Counted from the stretch's first letter, positions 29,176-41,799 are shown. The stretch is 64,000 nucleotides of DNA from Callorhinus ursinus (GCF_003265705.1 NW_020312859.1:5544763-5608762); one strand, 5' to 3'. Numbers and translations: made by a program. The notes: a model not told the origin generated them from the letters alone.

Positions 29176-31960
29176 ACCATTTTTCACATATCTCATAAGT
29201 ACAGGAGGGGCAAAGATTGTGGGGGCAGGGGGCATGTTGAATTTTGTCTGGTTATGGGTTTTATATAAAAGCAGTCATTAAATGTGGATGTTCTTTTGTG
29301 TCTGGCTTCTTTCACTCCACATTGTTTACAAGAATCTTCTATGTTGTTGTGTGCCGGTATGGTTCTTTTTTTGTGTAGTATAAAGCATTCCGTTGAGCGT
29401 ATATACCACAATTTATCCTTTCTACCAATTGAACATACGGGTTGTTTCCAACTTGGGGCTATTATAAATAATGCTACTGTGAACATTCTTGTACATGTCT
29501 ACCTGTCTACCTGGGCATGTATTTCTCTTAGGTATATACTTTGGAGCAGAACTGCTGGGTTATAGGGTATTCCTATGCTTAAGTTAAAAAAATAATGCCG
29601 ACTGTTTCCCAAAATGATTAGACAAGTACACTCTCCCCAGCAATATATGAGAGCTCCCCTTGTGCATTTACCAACAGTTTTCACCAGCAACTGGTCCTAT
29701 CAGACTTCCTACTTTAGCCATCTGGTGGGTTTGTAGTAGGTGTCTCTCTGCTTCGTTTCCCTGATTACTAATGAGGCTCAGCACCTTTCATACGTTTATT
29801 GGCCATTTGGATTTTCTTTGTGTGAAGCCAAGACCCTGTTCTTGTCCATTTTTCTGCTGCTCTGTATTTTTCATTATTTCTTTATAGTTTTTTTGTATAT
29901 CCTGGATATAAACCCTTTGCCAGTTATGTGGGCTGTTAATCTTTCTCCTCTGTGGCTAATGATGTTTCTTGATGAACAGAAGTTCTTAACTGTAAAGAAG
30001 TCCAATTTATCAGTCTCTCACCTGTGGTTAGTGCTGTTTTGATCTTGTTTAAGAAAACTTTTCCTCCCTTGATGTCATAAAGATACTGTATGTTATCTCC
30101 TAAAGTTTTATTGGTTTACCTTTTTTATTTTAGTCCATAATCTAATAGAAATTGGCTTTTGAGTATGGTGTGTGATGGGATTCCAATGCCATTTTTCCCA
30201 TATGGATATTCCATTGACTCAACACCATTTATTCAAAAGATCATTTCCCCATACTGTTCTGCAATGCTATCTCTAGCATTAATCTGTTTGGGGGGGATCT
30301 TTCTTCTGTCCATTGGTTTTTGTCTACTCTTATGCCAATACCGTACTGTCTTAATTATTAGAGCTTTATTATAAGTTTTGTTAGCTGATAGAATAAATCC
30401 TCTCCACTTTGTACTTCTTCAGGAGTACCTTAGCCGTTCTTGGCCTTCAGCAGTTTCATATAAATTTTATATTAGAATGATCTTGTCAAGTGCCATGTGA
30501 AATTCAACTGGGATTGCTTTGAATCTATAGGCCAATTGAAGAAAATGACAGCTTTACAGTATTGTCTTCTAATCTATTAATATGCTGTCTCTCTCCATTA
30601 TTCATTTATTCTTTAATGTCTATTAAAATGTTCATGGTTTTCTCCATAGAGGTCATACCTGTCTTTTGTTAGATCCATTTATAAGTACTTTTTTTTTTTT
30701 TTGCTATTTCAAAACTATTCTATTCTTAAAACACAATTTTCTGACATTTGCTGGAATATAATGAAGTAAGGTTGACTTTGGTATATTAATTTTGCAACCT
30801 GGAAAAGGGTCTTCATCAGAACCTGACCATGGTGTCACCCTGATCTCAGACTGCCAGCCTTCAAAATGGGGGAAAATAAATTTCTATTGTTTATAAACTA
30901 CCCAGTTTGTGATGTTTTGTTACAGCAGCCAGACTAAGACAATTTATTGGTTCTAAAAGTTTATTTGAGATTCCTTAGGGCTTTCTACCTACACAATTGT
31001 GTCATTTTTGAAGAAAGACAGTTTTATTTTTTTCTTTCCTATCTTTATGACTTTTTTTTTTCTTTTTCTTGCCTTATAGCCCTGGCTAAGACATCTCATA
31101 AAATGTTGATTAGAGGTGATGATAACTGATATTCTTGCTCTGTTCCTGATTTTAGGAAAATGCTCACTATTTTACCATTAAGAATGCTGTTGGCTCTAGT
31201 TTTTTCCCCTGTATCTCCTATATCAGATTGAGGAAGTCGTCTTCCCTCTTTAGGTTGCTGAGAGTTTTTGCTGTGAATAAGTGTTGAATTTTGTCAAATG
31301 CTTTTTTAGCATCTATTCAGATAATCAAATTATTTTCCCCTTTTATTCTGTTAATGTGGTTGGTTGATTTTTAAATGTTAAACCAATTTGCATTCCTGAG
31401 ATAACCTCCACTTGGTTATGATTTCTTATCCTTTTAATTTGTTGCTCTATTTGATTTGCTAACATTTTATTTAGGATTGTTATGTTGATGGTCATGAGAG
31501 ATAATGGTCTATATTTTTTCTTGTCATGTTCTTGTCAGGTTTTGGTGTCAGCATACAATTATGCTAACCTTATAAGTTGGGAAGTGTTCCCTCTATTTTC
31601 TGAGAGAATTTGTATAAGATAGGTATTACTTCTTATTTAAAATTTTGGCTAGAATATTTTCATTCTTTTATCTTTTAACCTATATGTTCTCATATTAAAG
31701 TATGTCATAAGCATCATATAGTTGAGTCTTGTATTTTGTTTAAATTTGCTCTGTTGATCTTTTCCTTTTTGTTAGAATATTTAGTCCACTTACATTTAAC
31801 ATCATTACAGATATGGTTAAAAACCATTTACATCTATAATCCTGTTGCCTTCTTTTCGTCCTACCTGGTTTTTGTTCCCATTTTCCTCTTTTTCTTTCTT
31901 CTTTTGGATCAAGTATTTTTTATTCCATTTTATCTTCTCCATTTGATTTTTCAACATTGT
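29176..31960 (-). mobile_element. L1 LINE, reverse orientation, ORF2 region, decayed
   Basis: The + strand reads the complement of L1 ORF2: 'tatataccacaatttatcct', 'gaacagaagttcttaactg', 'ttgactcaacaccatttatt', 'ttgctttgaatctataggcc'. It is interrupted by a foreign LTR-like piece at about 30808-30942. No intact ORF remains. The small ORFs in this stretch are L1 or chance frames, not genes. Confidence 0.75.
30808..30942 (+). mobile_element. LTR 3'-end-like fragment within L1
   Basis: 'aaaataaatttctattgttt', 'ctacccagtttgtgatgtt' and 'ttacagcagccagactaaga' match the 3' end of MaLR-type LTRs. The fragment is short and the family uncertain. Confidence 0.5.
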
Positions 31961-32001
31961 GGTAAAATAAAAACATTTACCATCATAACTATTTTTAAGT
32001 G

Positions 32002-32226
32002 TACAGTTTACTAGTCTTTTTTTTTTTAAGACTTTATTTATTTGACAGAGAGACACAGCGAGAGAGGGAACACAAGCAGGGGGAGTGGGAGAGGGAGAAG
32101 CAGGCTTCCCGCGGAGCAGGGAGCCCGATGCGGGGCTCCATCCCAGGACCCTGGGATCATGACCCGAGCTGAAGGCAGATGCTTAATGACTGAGCCATCC
32201 AGGCACCCCTACAGTTTACTAGTCTT
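32002..32226 (-). mobile_element. CAN-SINE, minus orientation, young
   Basis: Close to consensus and flanked by the perfect 17-base duplication TACAGTTTACTAGTCTT at 32002-32018 and 32210-32226. Inserted into the L1. Confidence 0.95.
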
Positions 32227-32402
32227 AAGTACATTCACATTTTTGTGCAACCAGTTTCCAGAACTCTTTTCATCTTGCAACACTGAAAACTTAAAAAATG
32301 TTATTAAACAATTAATTTCCCACTCATCCCTCCTCCCAGTCCCTGGCAATCACCATTCTGCTTTTTGTCTCTGTCAATTTAATTATTCTAGGTACTTCAT
32401 AT

Positions 32403-32540
32403 AAATGGGGTCATACACTCCATCTGTGTTTTGGAACCTTCTGAACTTCGCCCTATGTACCTCTTCATTTGGCTGTTCATTTATATCTTTTACAATAAAC
32501 TGCAATCATAAATAAATAAATAAATAAATAGGGTCATACA
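32403..32540 (+). pseudogene. Tiny 5'-truncated retrocopy of an mRNA 3' end
   Basis: About 108 bases (32418-32525) sit inside the L1 between near-identical 15-base duplications AAATGGGGTCATACA (32403-32417) and AAATAGGGTCATACA (32526-32540). The insert ends with AATAAA at 32494-32499, 12 bases of sequence and an (AAAT)n tail. That is the structure of an L1-mediated copy of a processed transcript. The parent is not recognised. Confidence 0.65.
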
Positions 32541-32629
32541 GTATTTGTTCTTTTGTGACTGGCTTATTTCATGTAGCATTATGTCCTCAAGGGTCATCTA
32601 GGTGGTAGCATGTGTCAGAATTTCCCCCC

Positions 32630-32835
32630 ACACCTTTTTTTAGAGAGAGAGTGCCCATGTGGTGGGGGGAGGGGAAGAGGGAGGGGGAGACAGAGAGAAT
32701 CTCAAGCAGGCTCCACACCCAGCACAGAGCCCAACTTGGGCTCTATCTCATGACCCTGAGATCATGACCTGAGCCAAAAGCAAGAGTCGGTGCTTAACTG
32801 ACTGAGCCACCCAGGCACCCTGAGAATTTCCTCCC
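32630..32835 (-). mobile_element. CAN-SINE, older subfamily, minus
   Basis: SINE with 'ctcaagcaggctccacaccc' and 'tctatctcatgaccctgaga', flanked by short duplications around AGAATTTCC. Inserted into the L1. Confidence 0.88.
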
Positions 32836-32865
32836 TTTTTAAGCCTGAATAATATTCTTTATTTT

Positions 32866-33060
32866 AAAAAGATATATTTATTTAAGAGAGAGAGAGCATA
32901 TGCAAGCTCGGGGAGGGGCAGAGAGATAGGGAGAAGGAGAGGAGTAGACTTCCTGCTGAGTGCAGAGCTGGATGTGGGGCTTGATCTCAGGTCCCTGAAA
33001 TCATGACCTGAGCTAAAATCAAGAGCCAGCTGCTTAACCGACTGAGCCGCCTAGGCCCCA
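32866..33060 (-). mobile_element. CAN-SINE, minus, diverged
   Basis: 'gatatatttatttaagagag' tail side to 'accgactgagccgcctaggc'. The third SINE in the same L1. Confidence 0.88.
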
Positions 33061-33689
33061 AGGCTGAGTAATAGTCTATTGTGTGTATATACCACATTTT
33101 GTTTTTCTATTCATCTGTCGATGGATATTTGGGTTCCTTCCACCTTTTGGCTATTGTGAATGCTGCTGCTATGAATAAGGGTATACAAATATGTGTTCCG
33201 AGCTCCTGCTTTCAGTTCTTTTTGATATATATCTAGAAGTAGAATTTTTGGTACATATGGTAGTTCTATGTTTAATTTTTTAAAGAACCATCATACTGTT
33301 TTCCACAGCAGCTGCACTGTTTTACGTTCCCACAAATGACGCACAAGTGTTCCAATTTCTCTGCATCTACTCCAACATCTGTTTTTTTCTTTTTTGGATA
33401 ATAACCATCCTAATGATTGTGGAGTGGTATCTCATGATTTTTGTTTGTCTAAGCTTGGCTTTTATCTCCATGAATGTAGTGTGTTTGGCTGTTTTTTGGT
33501 CTCTGATAATTTCCTGTATTTGGGGTCATCATGAGTCTGTTTCTTTATTTTACTTGTTTCCTCTTGTGGTGCCTTCTTATATGTCTGGCTGTATTTGTGC
33601 ATTAGGCATTGTAGTGCATTTAAAAAAACTGTAGGAACTATTTTAATGTTAGAATGATATAAATTAAACCTCTTCCAAAGAGATGTTCT

Positions 33690-33884
33690 TTCTTTTTTTT
33701 TTAAGATTTATTTATTTGAGAGAGTGAGAATGAGAGAGAGAGTACATGAGAGGGGGGAGGGTCAGAGGGAGAAGCAGGCTCCTCGCTGAGCAGGGAGCCG
33801 GATGCGGGACTCGATCCAGGGACTCCAGGATCATGACCTGAGCCGAAGGCAGTTGCTCAACCAACTGAGCCACCCAGGCGCCTC
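33690..33884 (-). mobile_element. CAN-SINE, minus
   Basis: 'ttaagatttatttatttgag' to 'caactgagccacccaggcgc'. A (CTT)n stretch separates it from the next SINE. Confidence 0.9.
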
Positions 33885-33897
33885 TTCTTCTTCTTCT

Positions 33898-34087
33898 TCT
33901 TTTTTTTAATGTATTTATTTGATGGAGAGAGCATGAGTAGGAGGGGGAGAGGGAGAGAGAAAATCTGAAGCAGACCCTGCAGTGAGTGTGGAGCCTGATG
34001 TGGGGTTCAATCTCACAACCCTGAAATCTTGACCTGAGCCAAAACCAAGAGTGGGTCGCTTAATGGACTGCGCCACTGAGGCGCCCC
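33898..34087 (-). mobile_element. CAN-SINE, minus, diverged
   Basis: 'gtatttatttgatggagaga' to 'ggactgcgccactgaggcgc'. Back-to-back with the preceding SINE, same orientation. Confidence 0.88.
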
Positions 34088-34989
34088 GAGAGAGATTTTT
34101 CCCCCTAGGCCCTAGGAGTGCTAAAAGTTTAGGATCTTTCTGCTCTGTATTCAGAGCTTGACATTATCTAGTCCACTCAGATGACTTGAAACCATCTGCA
34201 AAAGGAATGGATCACTTCCAGTTCACATCTTCTCTTAAATTAAAGCTCTTCAGGATCTTAGATTAAAGTAAAGTGTAAAGAGTTTTGTTGGCTCAGGGCT
34301 TGAATGTCACACTGAGGAGTCTGGAGAAGGGATGGGCAGCTGCTGTGACATCTGCTTCGTCAGGGGGCAGCATGTTGAATGTTAGTTCTGTGGTCCAGTA
34401 TGGGAAAAGGAGGAAGGCAAGCTGGGCCAGACTGGGCTAGGGATACAGAACCAGTCAGAGAGCTGGTCTGTTCTCGCTGAGGTGTATAAGGCATGGGGGC
34501 TACCAGGTGGAGTATAGCAGGAGAGAAGCCAAGACTGCAGAGAAGCTGCAGGTCATAGTTCAGCTGGGCCAGAAACAGGTTCTCTTCACTGGTCCTGGGC
34601 AAACTTTCTGGCCAGTGACTCCTCCAGGCTAGCCAGTGACCACTTATGTAGTCTTGGCTGAGCCTAGACACCCTGGACAGCTTCATTATTGTTCTCTCTG
34701 GGTCTATTCTGAGCCCTCCTTTCTGATCTCCACCCAGCATATTGTCCCTACTCAGTTCAGTTAAGTCTCATTGCTCTTAGGATATGACTTAAATTATTAC
34801 CATGACCTTCAAAGCTATGCATGATCTGGCCATTGGCCACCTCTCCAGCCTTATCTCCTCCATTTATCTGCCTCAGTGTACATTTTCCTTCTTCTTTGTT
34901 TAAACCACCATGTATCCTTGGTGATCACAGGGCCTGTGCATGTACTGTTCCTTCTATAGGGAGTACTCTTCTTGCCCCTATTTGCCTAC
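34088..34989. other. Intergenic, partly L2-like
   Basis: 34740-34985 looks L2-derived ('aaagctatgcatgatctggcc', 'ggcctgtgcatgtactgttcc'). 34090-34740 has no clear identity and no credible gene. Confidence 0.45.
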
Positions 34990-35385
34990 TGTTATGGACT
35001 AAATGTATATATTCCCCCAAAATTCATATGTTGAAGCCCTAACCCCCCAGTGTAGCTGTATTTGGAGTAAGGCAGTAATTAAGATTAATTGAGGTCATAA
35101 GGGTGGGACCCTGATCCAGTAGAATTAGTGTCCTTTTAAGAAGAGACACCAGAGAGCTCATTTTCCCTCTCTTCCTGCACACACATACTGAGGAAAGGTC
35201 ATATGAGGACACAGCAAGAAAGCAGCCATCTGCAAGGCCAGGAAGATAGTTCTCACCAAAAACCAAATTGGCTGCAACTTTGATGTTGGACTTCCAGCCT
35301 CAAGAACTGTGAGAAAATTTATTTCTGTTGTTTAAGCCATCTGGTCTATGGTGTTTTGTTATGGCAGCCCAAGCAGACTAATGCA
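34990..35385 (+). mobile_element. Solo MaLR (MST-like) LTR
   Basis: 396 bases from TGTTATGGACT to AATGCA with the LTR signature TG...CA. Motifs: 'aaaattcatatgttgaagcc', 'ggtcataagggtgggaccct', 'ggtcatatgaggacacagca', 'tttctgttgtttaagccat'. No internal region. Confidence 0.8.
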
Positions 35386-35810
35386 TCTAATTTAACCCCT
35401 ATTTTTCCCTTTAGATTTCATACCAACTATTTCCCTAAACATCTTTGAGCCAAAGCCTCCTATTAGTGGATCTCATGGTACCATGCACTGTGTAAGATTT
35501 ATGTTTTTGATTATTTGACCAATGTCTGCCTTACTCACTAGACTGTAAGCTACATTAAGGTCTCTGGTTTTATTCAAGGCTGCATACTCAGAACCTAATA
35601 CAGGGCCAGGTACATAGTAGGTGCACAATACACCTTTTTTGGGGAAAGAGAGGTGGGTGGAGACAGACAATGCCTTGAGCTGGGGTTTTATGGACATTCA
35701 AACTCATCTCTGGTCCAACAGAAACTACATATTTATAATCAAGATGTGACTCTAGGCCCCACCCTGTGATAGACCTCAGGATCCTGCCCATAATATCTGG
35801 CTCAGGTCCT

Positions 35811-35834
35811 GGGCTGGGCTGGGCTGGGCTGGGC
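35811..35834 (+). repeat. (GGGCT)n minisatellite-like run
   Basis: Four GGGCT units and a GGGCC. Confidence 0.9.
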
Positions 35835-35894
35835 CAGCAGAACCCCAGTTGTAAGGACAGGCAGAAGACTGGCTCTCATGCTGTATGGAGGCCA

Positions 35895-36107
35895 CCATTG
35901 TATGTTTTTTTTTTTTAAGATTTTATTTACTTATTTGACAGAGAGAGACACAGAGAGAGAGGGAACACAAGCAGGGGGAGTGGGAGAGGGAGAAGCAGAC
36001 TCCTCGCTGAGCAAGGAGCCTGACGTGGGGCTCGATCCCAGGACCCTGGGATGCCGAAGGCAGACGCTTAACAACTGAGCCACCCAGGTGCCCCCCATTG
36101 TATGTTT
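35895..36107 (-). mobile_element. CAN-SINE, minus, with target-site duplication
   Basis: CCATTGTATGTTT at 35895-35907 and 36095-36107 flanks a near-consensus SINE. A dozen bases (catgacctgagc region) are missing between the promoter boxes. Confidence 0.94.
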
Positions 36108-36868
36108 CTTACAGTGTTCTCTTGAGGATGAAGTCATGACTTTGTAACTACTGTTATACACACAACTGTACTCCCCCCACCTGCTCCCACAAACCAGTTC
36201 CTTTTTCATCCCAGAAATTTGTCTAATTGGCAGTTGGGGCCACTGGTGTATCAGACAGGGCCCACTCAGGAGGCAGAAACCACACCAGTAATTTGAACAA
36301 GGGACCTTTTTTATGAAGAATTATTAGCTAATGAAAGGTGGTTAGTGACTAAAAGGGTCAAAAGAGAACTCCAAAGAATATAGGCATAGTAACTACAGAC
36401 TGTACCTACTATCTCTAGGGCTGGGGCAGAGTGACCAAGGAGAATACAAACTTGCAAATGCCTCTCCCCCAACCCCAGGGTGAGATTTGGGCCCTGTTGG
36501 AGAGAGCAGGAATTCAGCCCACTGGACAGTGGAGACGTTTGATGGATGGCCACAGGCTATAGGTCAGAAGCTGGCCATCCAGGTGGCAGAACAGCCCAGT
36601 GAGCACCACTGGGTCTCTCTAGACCACAGGAACCATGTGCTATAGGAGCAAGAGAGCAGAGTGGAATTTGGAAGGTTCTGAACCAGGAAGACCCTTATGC
36701 TTCTTTTTTTTTCTTTGATTTCTCCAACCTTCTCTAGTGACAAAGCCTAACATCGTGCCACTGGCAAAAGGGAAATGTTTACAGAATTCAGTTCCAGGAT
36801 CACAGGGCAAGATAAAGAAGAGTGGCTTTAGAGCTGAGAGGCGATAAGTTGGCACAACTGGATTAAGA
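36108..36868. other. Intergenic, no gene recognised
   Basis: Old interspersed-repeat-like sequence around 36240-36600 that I cannot classify. No splice-supported exon. Confidence 0.4.
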
Positions 36869-37080
36869 ACCTTTTTTTTTAAATTTATTTTTTAAAAGAT
36901 TTTATGTATTTATTTGTGTGTGTGTGAGAGAGAGCAAGTGGGAGAGAGAGAGCACAAGCAGGGGGAGTGGCAGGCAGAGGGAGAAGCAGGTTCCCCACTG
37001 AGCAAGGAGCCTGATGCAGGACTTGAACCCAGGACCCTGGTATCATGACCTGAGCTGGAGGCAGAGGCTTAACTGACTTT
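36869..37080 (-). mobile_element. CAN-SINE, minus, 5'-truncated
   Basis: Poly(T)/'aaaagattttatgtatttat' side present. The copy stops after 'gaggcttaactgac' and lacks the final GAGCCACCCAGGCGCCCC part. Confidence 0.88.
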
Positions 37081-39600
37081 TCTTAAAATAATTGACAGGA
37101 CATCCTTTTAAGCCATTGAGTCCTTATAATGCATCACACACCATGTTAATAGTAACATGGAGCATCTCATTCAATTGTTATAACTACATTTAAGTAAGTT
37201 ACTCAAATTCACACAGCAAGTAAGTGGGGGAGACAGGATTCAAGCCCAGGAGTTTCAAAGTTAAATCCTACTTACATACTGCATGAAACTGCCTCCTGGA
37301 TTCTTTCACTCCAGACTTTATAAATGCAACATAAAGGTTGATGGAGAGTGACAGAACCCTCTCCATGAAATGAACTATGTACTGTTGATTAAACCAGGGG
37401 TTCTGTCACTATCCTGGTTCTATAGGATTCTTCTCCTTCAAATCCTTGGTTCTCAGCTGGTTACTGTTCCTTTTCTGTGCTCTGCCTGCATTGTGATACC
37501 TTATTCTAGAAAAGGAGCTGGCATATAAATCACAGAATTTTCAGCTTCTCTTCCTGTGATTGTTCAAAGTTCAGACATTTTCCCCTTGTGATTCCGTAGC
37601 GCTGGCTACTGCTCAGAACTGTGCAATGAATACGGTAGGATAGCCATAGTTGGAATGTTTTTGGTTTCGAGTACTAGAAAACCCAACTCAAATTAGAATC
37701 AATAATATGGGGAGTTTATTGATTTACCTGACTTTATTCGTTCAGGTAAGCCTTGATCAGCACTACAACTCTGTTTCTCTTTGTTCTGCTTTTGGCTATT
37801 CATGTGTTGGCTTCATCTTTAGGCTGGCTCTCTTCATGGTCACAAAATAGTTGCCGGCAGCAAATGGTTCCTCACTGACATCCAGGGAAATAGGATTTTA
37901 TTCAACTATTGTGACAGGGTTAATATTGGATACTGATAGATGTAGGCCTAGGTAATAGATCTATTCCTGAAGCAATCAGTACAAGGTAGATGAGATTAGT
38001 TCAACTGACTTAGCAGAGAATCCACACTCACATGTGGGGAATGGGGTCTATCCCACCCAAATTGCCTCCATGCTGTACAAAGAGCAGTGGGATAGACTGG
38101 ATGTTAGAAGGTGCATCTGAAGGGACAGGCTAGGTTTTGCTGTGGTAGCTAACAAGCCAAGTTTATTTCTTGCCCCTACTACATGTGTACTGTGAGTCCC
38201 CTGGGGGGCACTATTTAATGTCTCCTCCCTTCAGGACCCAGAATGATGGAGCAATCACCATCTTCAGCGTTGTCTATTGTTGTTGCTGAGGGAAAGAGAG
38301 TATACAAAATTGCCTACTAGCTCTTAAAGTTTGGACCTGGGAGTACATCTACTCACATATTATTGACCAAAGCAAGTGGCATGACCACCTCTGACTGTAA
38401 GCTGTAAGGAAGCACAATCCTATCATATGCCTGGGAAACACACCAGAAATATTTGGTGGCTAGCATTAATGTCCACTACCACAGGAGGCCATCAGAATAC
38501 CCACCACAGAGGGCTTATGGAGACCACCCCAGTTTTTGCCCACTTTTTGTTGGGAGAAGAATAACTTATGGTTTTGATTGCTACGTAAAAAAAGAGGCCT
38601 CCTTACTCCGCAGAAATCAGGAAAACTCAGTACTCACTTTCTGTGGGACTATCAAATGTCTCTCAGGTGTTTTGCCATTAAGTGGCGTTCATGGTTCTAC
38701 CAGGGACTTATATTAAGATATCTCAACTCAAAACAATTCCCTTTTTTTGTGGTCTTGATCCACAGAGGTGGGTTCCTGTGAACGACATGACCTGTAAGCT
38801 GGCCACAATTGTTCTGGGGGAGAGGGGGACACCTGACACAAGTTGGGTCAATTAGAGCCTCTTCTCTGAGATTTTGGGTTTGGAATGATGAGGAATTTTT
38901 AGTATCTGTGTAGTTGGAATTGTATCATGTACTTGGGAGTAGCTGGTAGACATATTTTTCCATTGTATTACCTGGAAGGAGAGAAAACAAGTTTGTGGGG
39001 GAGAGTCTTACTGGCACCCCCTGCTCTGCTTCCAATCCATCCAGCAGTCCATCTGGGTTCTTGTTGGCCTGAGAGACTCATCCCTTTGACCCCTAAAATG
39101 CCCTAAGATAAATTCCCCTTTGTTTTTCTTTAACTGGCCTGAGAGGATACTGATACTTGCTGCCAGCAAACTCCTAACTGATACATGCTCTTGGCCTCTG
39201 GACCCTGACACAAAAAACGGTTGCAGGTGTAGCTTATTCCAGTAAAACAGAGGTCAGGTGGCAATTCTATTGCATCAACTATACTTCTGGCAATTTCTTT
39301 CCTGCTTGAGAAAGTTCATCAGAATGTGAGTGAGTTCAGGTGACATTATTACAGGGATCACCTGGAATCTGCTTTTTTCTTAAGGAAAATAATTTGTCTC
39401 CTTGGGTAAATACTATTTGTGACATACTTCCCAACACTGGTTATTGAGTGCATGTTATATTCTCTGCCTGGAGTCCTCTCCTCCTCCCTCAATTCTTTAC
39501 TCAGCTCCAGTGTCGGCTCCTGTGGGAAGACTTTCTACACTCTCCTATATTGTATTATGTCCTTCTCTCTGCTTCCCAAAGCAAGTAGCACATACATGTA
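37081..39600. other. Intergenic, old repeats, no gene recognised
   Basis: 37090-37300 has a MIR-like reverse pattern. 37640-37920 resembles an unclassified old transposon or LTR. The rest, to 39600, gives no coding or RNA gene. Confidence 0.4.
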
Positions 39601-39604
39601 GTGT

Positions 39605-39825
39605 TACATATTTTCTTCCATTTTTTAGGTTTTGTTGTTGTTGTTTTTGAAGATTTTATTTATTTGTTTGAGAGAGAGAGAGAAAGAAAGAGTGTGCACA
39701 AGCAGGGGGAGCAGGAGACCCAGAAGCAGGCTCTCTGCTGATCCCAGCATGCTGGGATAGTGACCTGAGCGGAAGGCAAATGCTCAACGGACTGAGCCAC
39801 TCAGGTGCCCCACATTTCTTCCAGA
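39605..39825 (-). mobile_element. CAN-SINE, minus
   Basis: 'gaagattttatttatttgtt' to 'actgagccactcaggtgccc', with imperfect flanking duplications around TTTCTTCCA. Internally deleted in the middle. Confidence 0.88.
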
Positions 39826-41640
39826 AGTACTTCTTTATATGTCTGTCTCATTTGAAATTCTGAGTTCCTTAGTGGTTGGGAGAATGCCTTGTTTACCCGC
39901 ACATCCCACAGTACCTGGATTGGAATAGATGCTCAGAAAATTTGTTGAGTAAATGAAGTTAAAGTTGAGCAACATATTCCATATATACTCATATTCATTC
40001 AAGAAATATATAGCGAGTACCTAACCATATCAGGCCATGTTCCAGATACTGCAGATGAACAACACAAGTCCCTGCCCTCAGAACATTACAGATGATATTC
40101 AGGTCATACGGGCTACAAGGAAAAGTAAAGCAGGATGAGGGGAGAGAGAATGATGTTGGGGGGGGTGGGACCTGATATTTTAGTAAAGTGGTCTGGGTAA
40201 GTCTGAGGCAGTGACTTTTGAAAATTTTGAAATTTGGAGTAAGGGCACATGCCTTGAAACATCAAATGCAAAGGTCTGGAGGTAGGCATGAACCTGCATG
40301 TTCCAGAAGCAGGAAGGCGGCTAGTGTGTCTGGAATGGAGTGAAGGGGTAGAGTGCAAGGAGATGCAGTTAGAAAAGGGGAGGAGTGTTGGGTGGGGGGA
40401 GGTCACAATAGGCTCTTGGGGGTCCTTGACAAAGAGTTTGATTTTTGCTCTGAGTGAGATAGGAAGTCATTGGAGGCTTTAGAGAAGGGGAGAAATATGT
40501 TTTGACTTAGGTTTTAACAGAATCCCTCTGGCTTCTTGAGAACAAGCTCTCTGAGGGCAGAGGTGAATCAGGCAGAGCAGGTAGAAGGTTATTGCAATAT
40601 TCCAGGAAAACGATGACCAGGGCTCAAATGAGGTTATTTTAAAGGTATTTGCTGTTGGATTACATGTGAGATATGTTGATAGGAAAAGAGGAGTTAATGA
40701 TGACTTCAAGGTTTGGCAGGAGCCACCAGACCGATGTAATTGATCTTAACCGAGGTGGGGAAGACTGAACGGAGCAAATTGAGGGGCAAGTTCCAGAGTT
40801 TGGTTTTGGACATGTCAAGTTTGACACATTGCCCAATACTTTATATGTTCACTGTTTTTCAGAATCTGAAGGTTAAAATGCAACCTGAAGTTAAAGTCAG
40901 TTTTATTTATTGAACACCAGGCACTGTGCAGAAAGCTTAATGGGTGCTGTCTTTTAAATCTTCCAGTCGTTTCTACTGGCTTAATTTCTAATATTTTCAT
41001 TGCTCTTTTATGGATTAAAGATTAAATGGCATGTCCAAAGTCACCCAGCCAATTATTAATCTGTCAACATAATGCAGATCCGGGATGCCAACCTAGATGT
41101 GTCAGACTGCAGAGCTCTTGCTGTATATTAATCATTGGATTCTAAAGGTGGGGATCACTTTCAGAGCATATCTGCCATAGACTTGGGCTCCATGACAACA
41201 CAGGTACCTGGGACGTGTGACGAAAAACCAGAAAAGGGCCCAACCCCATCCCGGGTGTTACAAGTGACACAACGGAAGCTGTTAAGAAAGGAAAGCATTA
41301 TTGTACCTGCAGGGACTGAGGCTTTCAAGTTCTCAAGTACCTGAAGATTTGATGTTAAAACGCCATCAGAAGTTGTTGTTGTTTAGAAACAGAAGAGATT
41401 AAAAACTGCAGTGGAAGCATTGGTGGGAGGAAAGAAAAACCAACTCCCAGGCGGTGCTTGTTGGGAAAAACCGGACCGTAGGGAGAGGGGCCGCGCAGGG
41501 ACCAGGATCCATGCTCTGCCTACATCCTTGCGAAAGAGTAGCCTTCTGTGACCTTCCTTAGGTGATCCTCCAGAAAGACCAGGATATGGAGCACAAAAGC
41601 CGGGAACTTCTGGGGCCTCAGCATCCGCCCCCAGTGCCCT
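39826..41640. other. Intergenic stretch upstream of the CpG island
   Basis: Ancient LINE-like relic at about 40140-40800 and a MIR-like relic at about 40895-41130. 41130-41640 is non-repetitive and leads into the CpG island. Confidence 0.45.
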
Positions 41641-41799
41641 CCTTCCCCGCCCCCTTCAGTCTCCACGCGGAGAAAAGCGGGACGACGCCTGCGCATGCGT
41701 CCGGGGCAAGGTCCGCTCCCCGCGACGTCAGGGGGCTCGCGCCCGCACTAAAACCCCGCCCCCCGGGCGCAAGAGGCGACCTGGGCGGGGGGCCTCGGG

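Larger units (their letters stand above)
31961..33640 (-). mobile_element. Second L1 fragment, reverse orientation, split by insertions
   Basis: L1M-type reverse-strand pattern: 'tttttaagtgtacagttta', 'aagtacattcacatttttgt', 'ggctgagtaatagtctattg', 'tgttttccacagcagctgca', 'catcctaatgattgtggagt'. It is broken by three SINEs and one small retrocopy. Confidence 0.8.

Noticed and set aside
29176..33640. Small ORFs in the L1-rich stretch
   Set aside because: The L1 copies are reverse-oriented and decayed. Plus-strand frames here are the complement of ORF2 and not functional.
25085..35385. An endogenous retrovirus provirus between the two LTR-like elements (25.1 and 35.0 kb)
   Set aside because: The two LTRs belong to different MaLR types and no gag/pol-like frames lie between them. 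They are independent solo LTRs.
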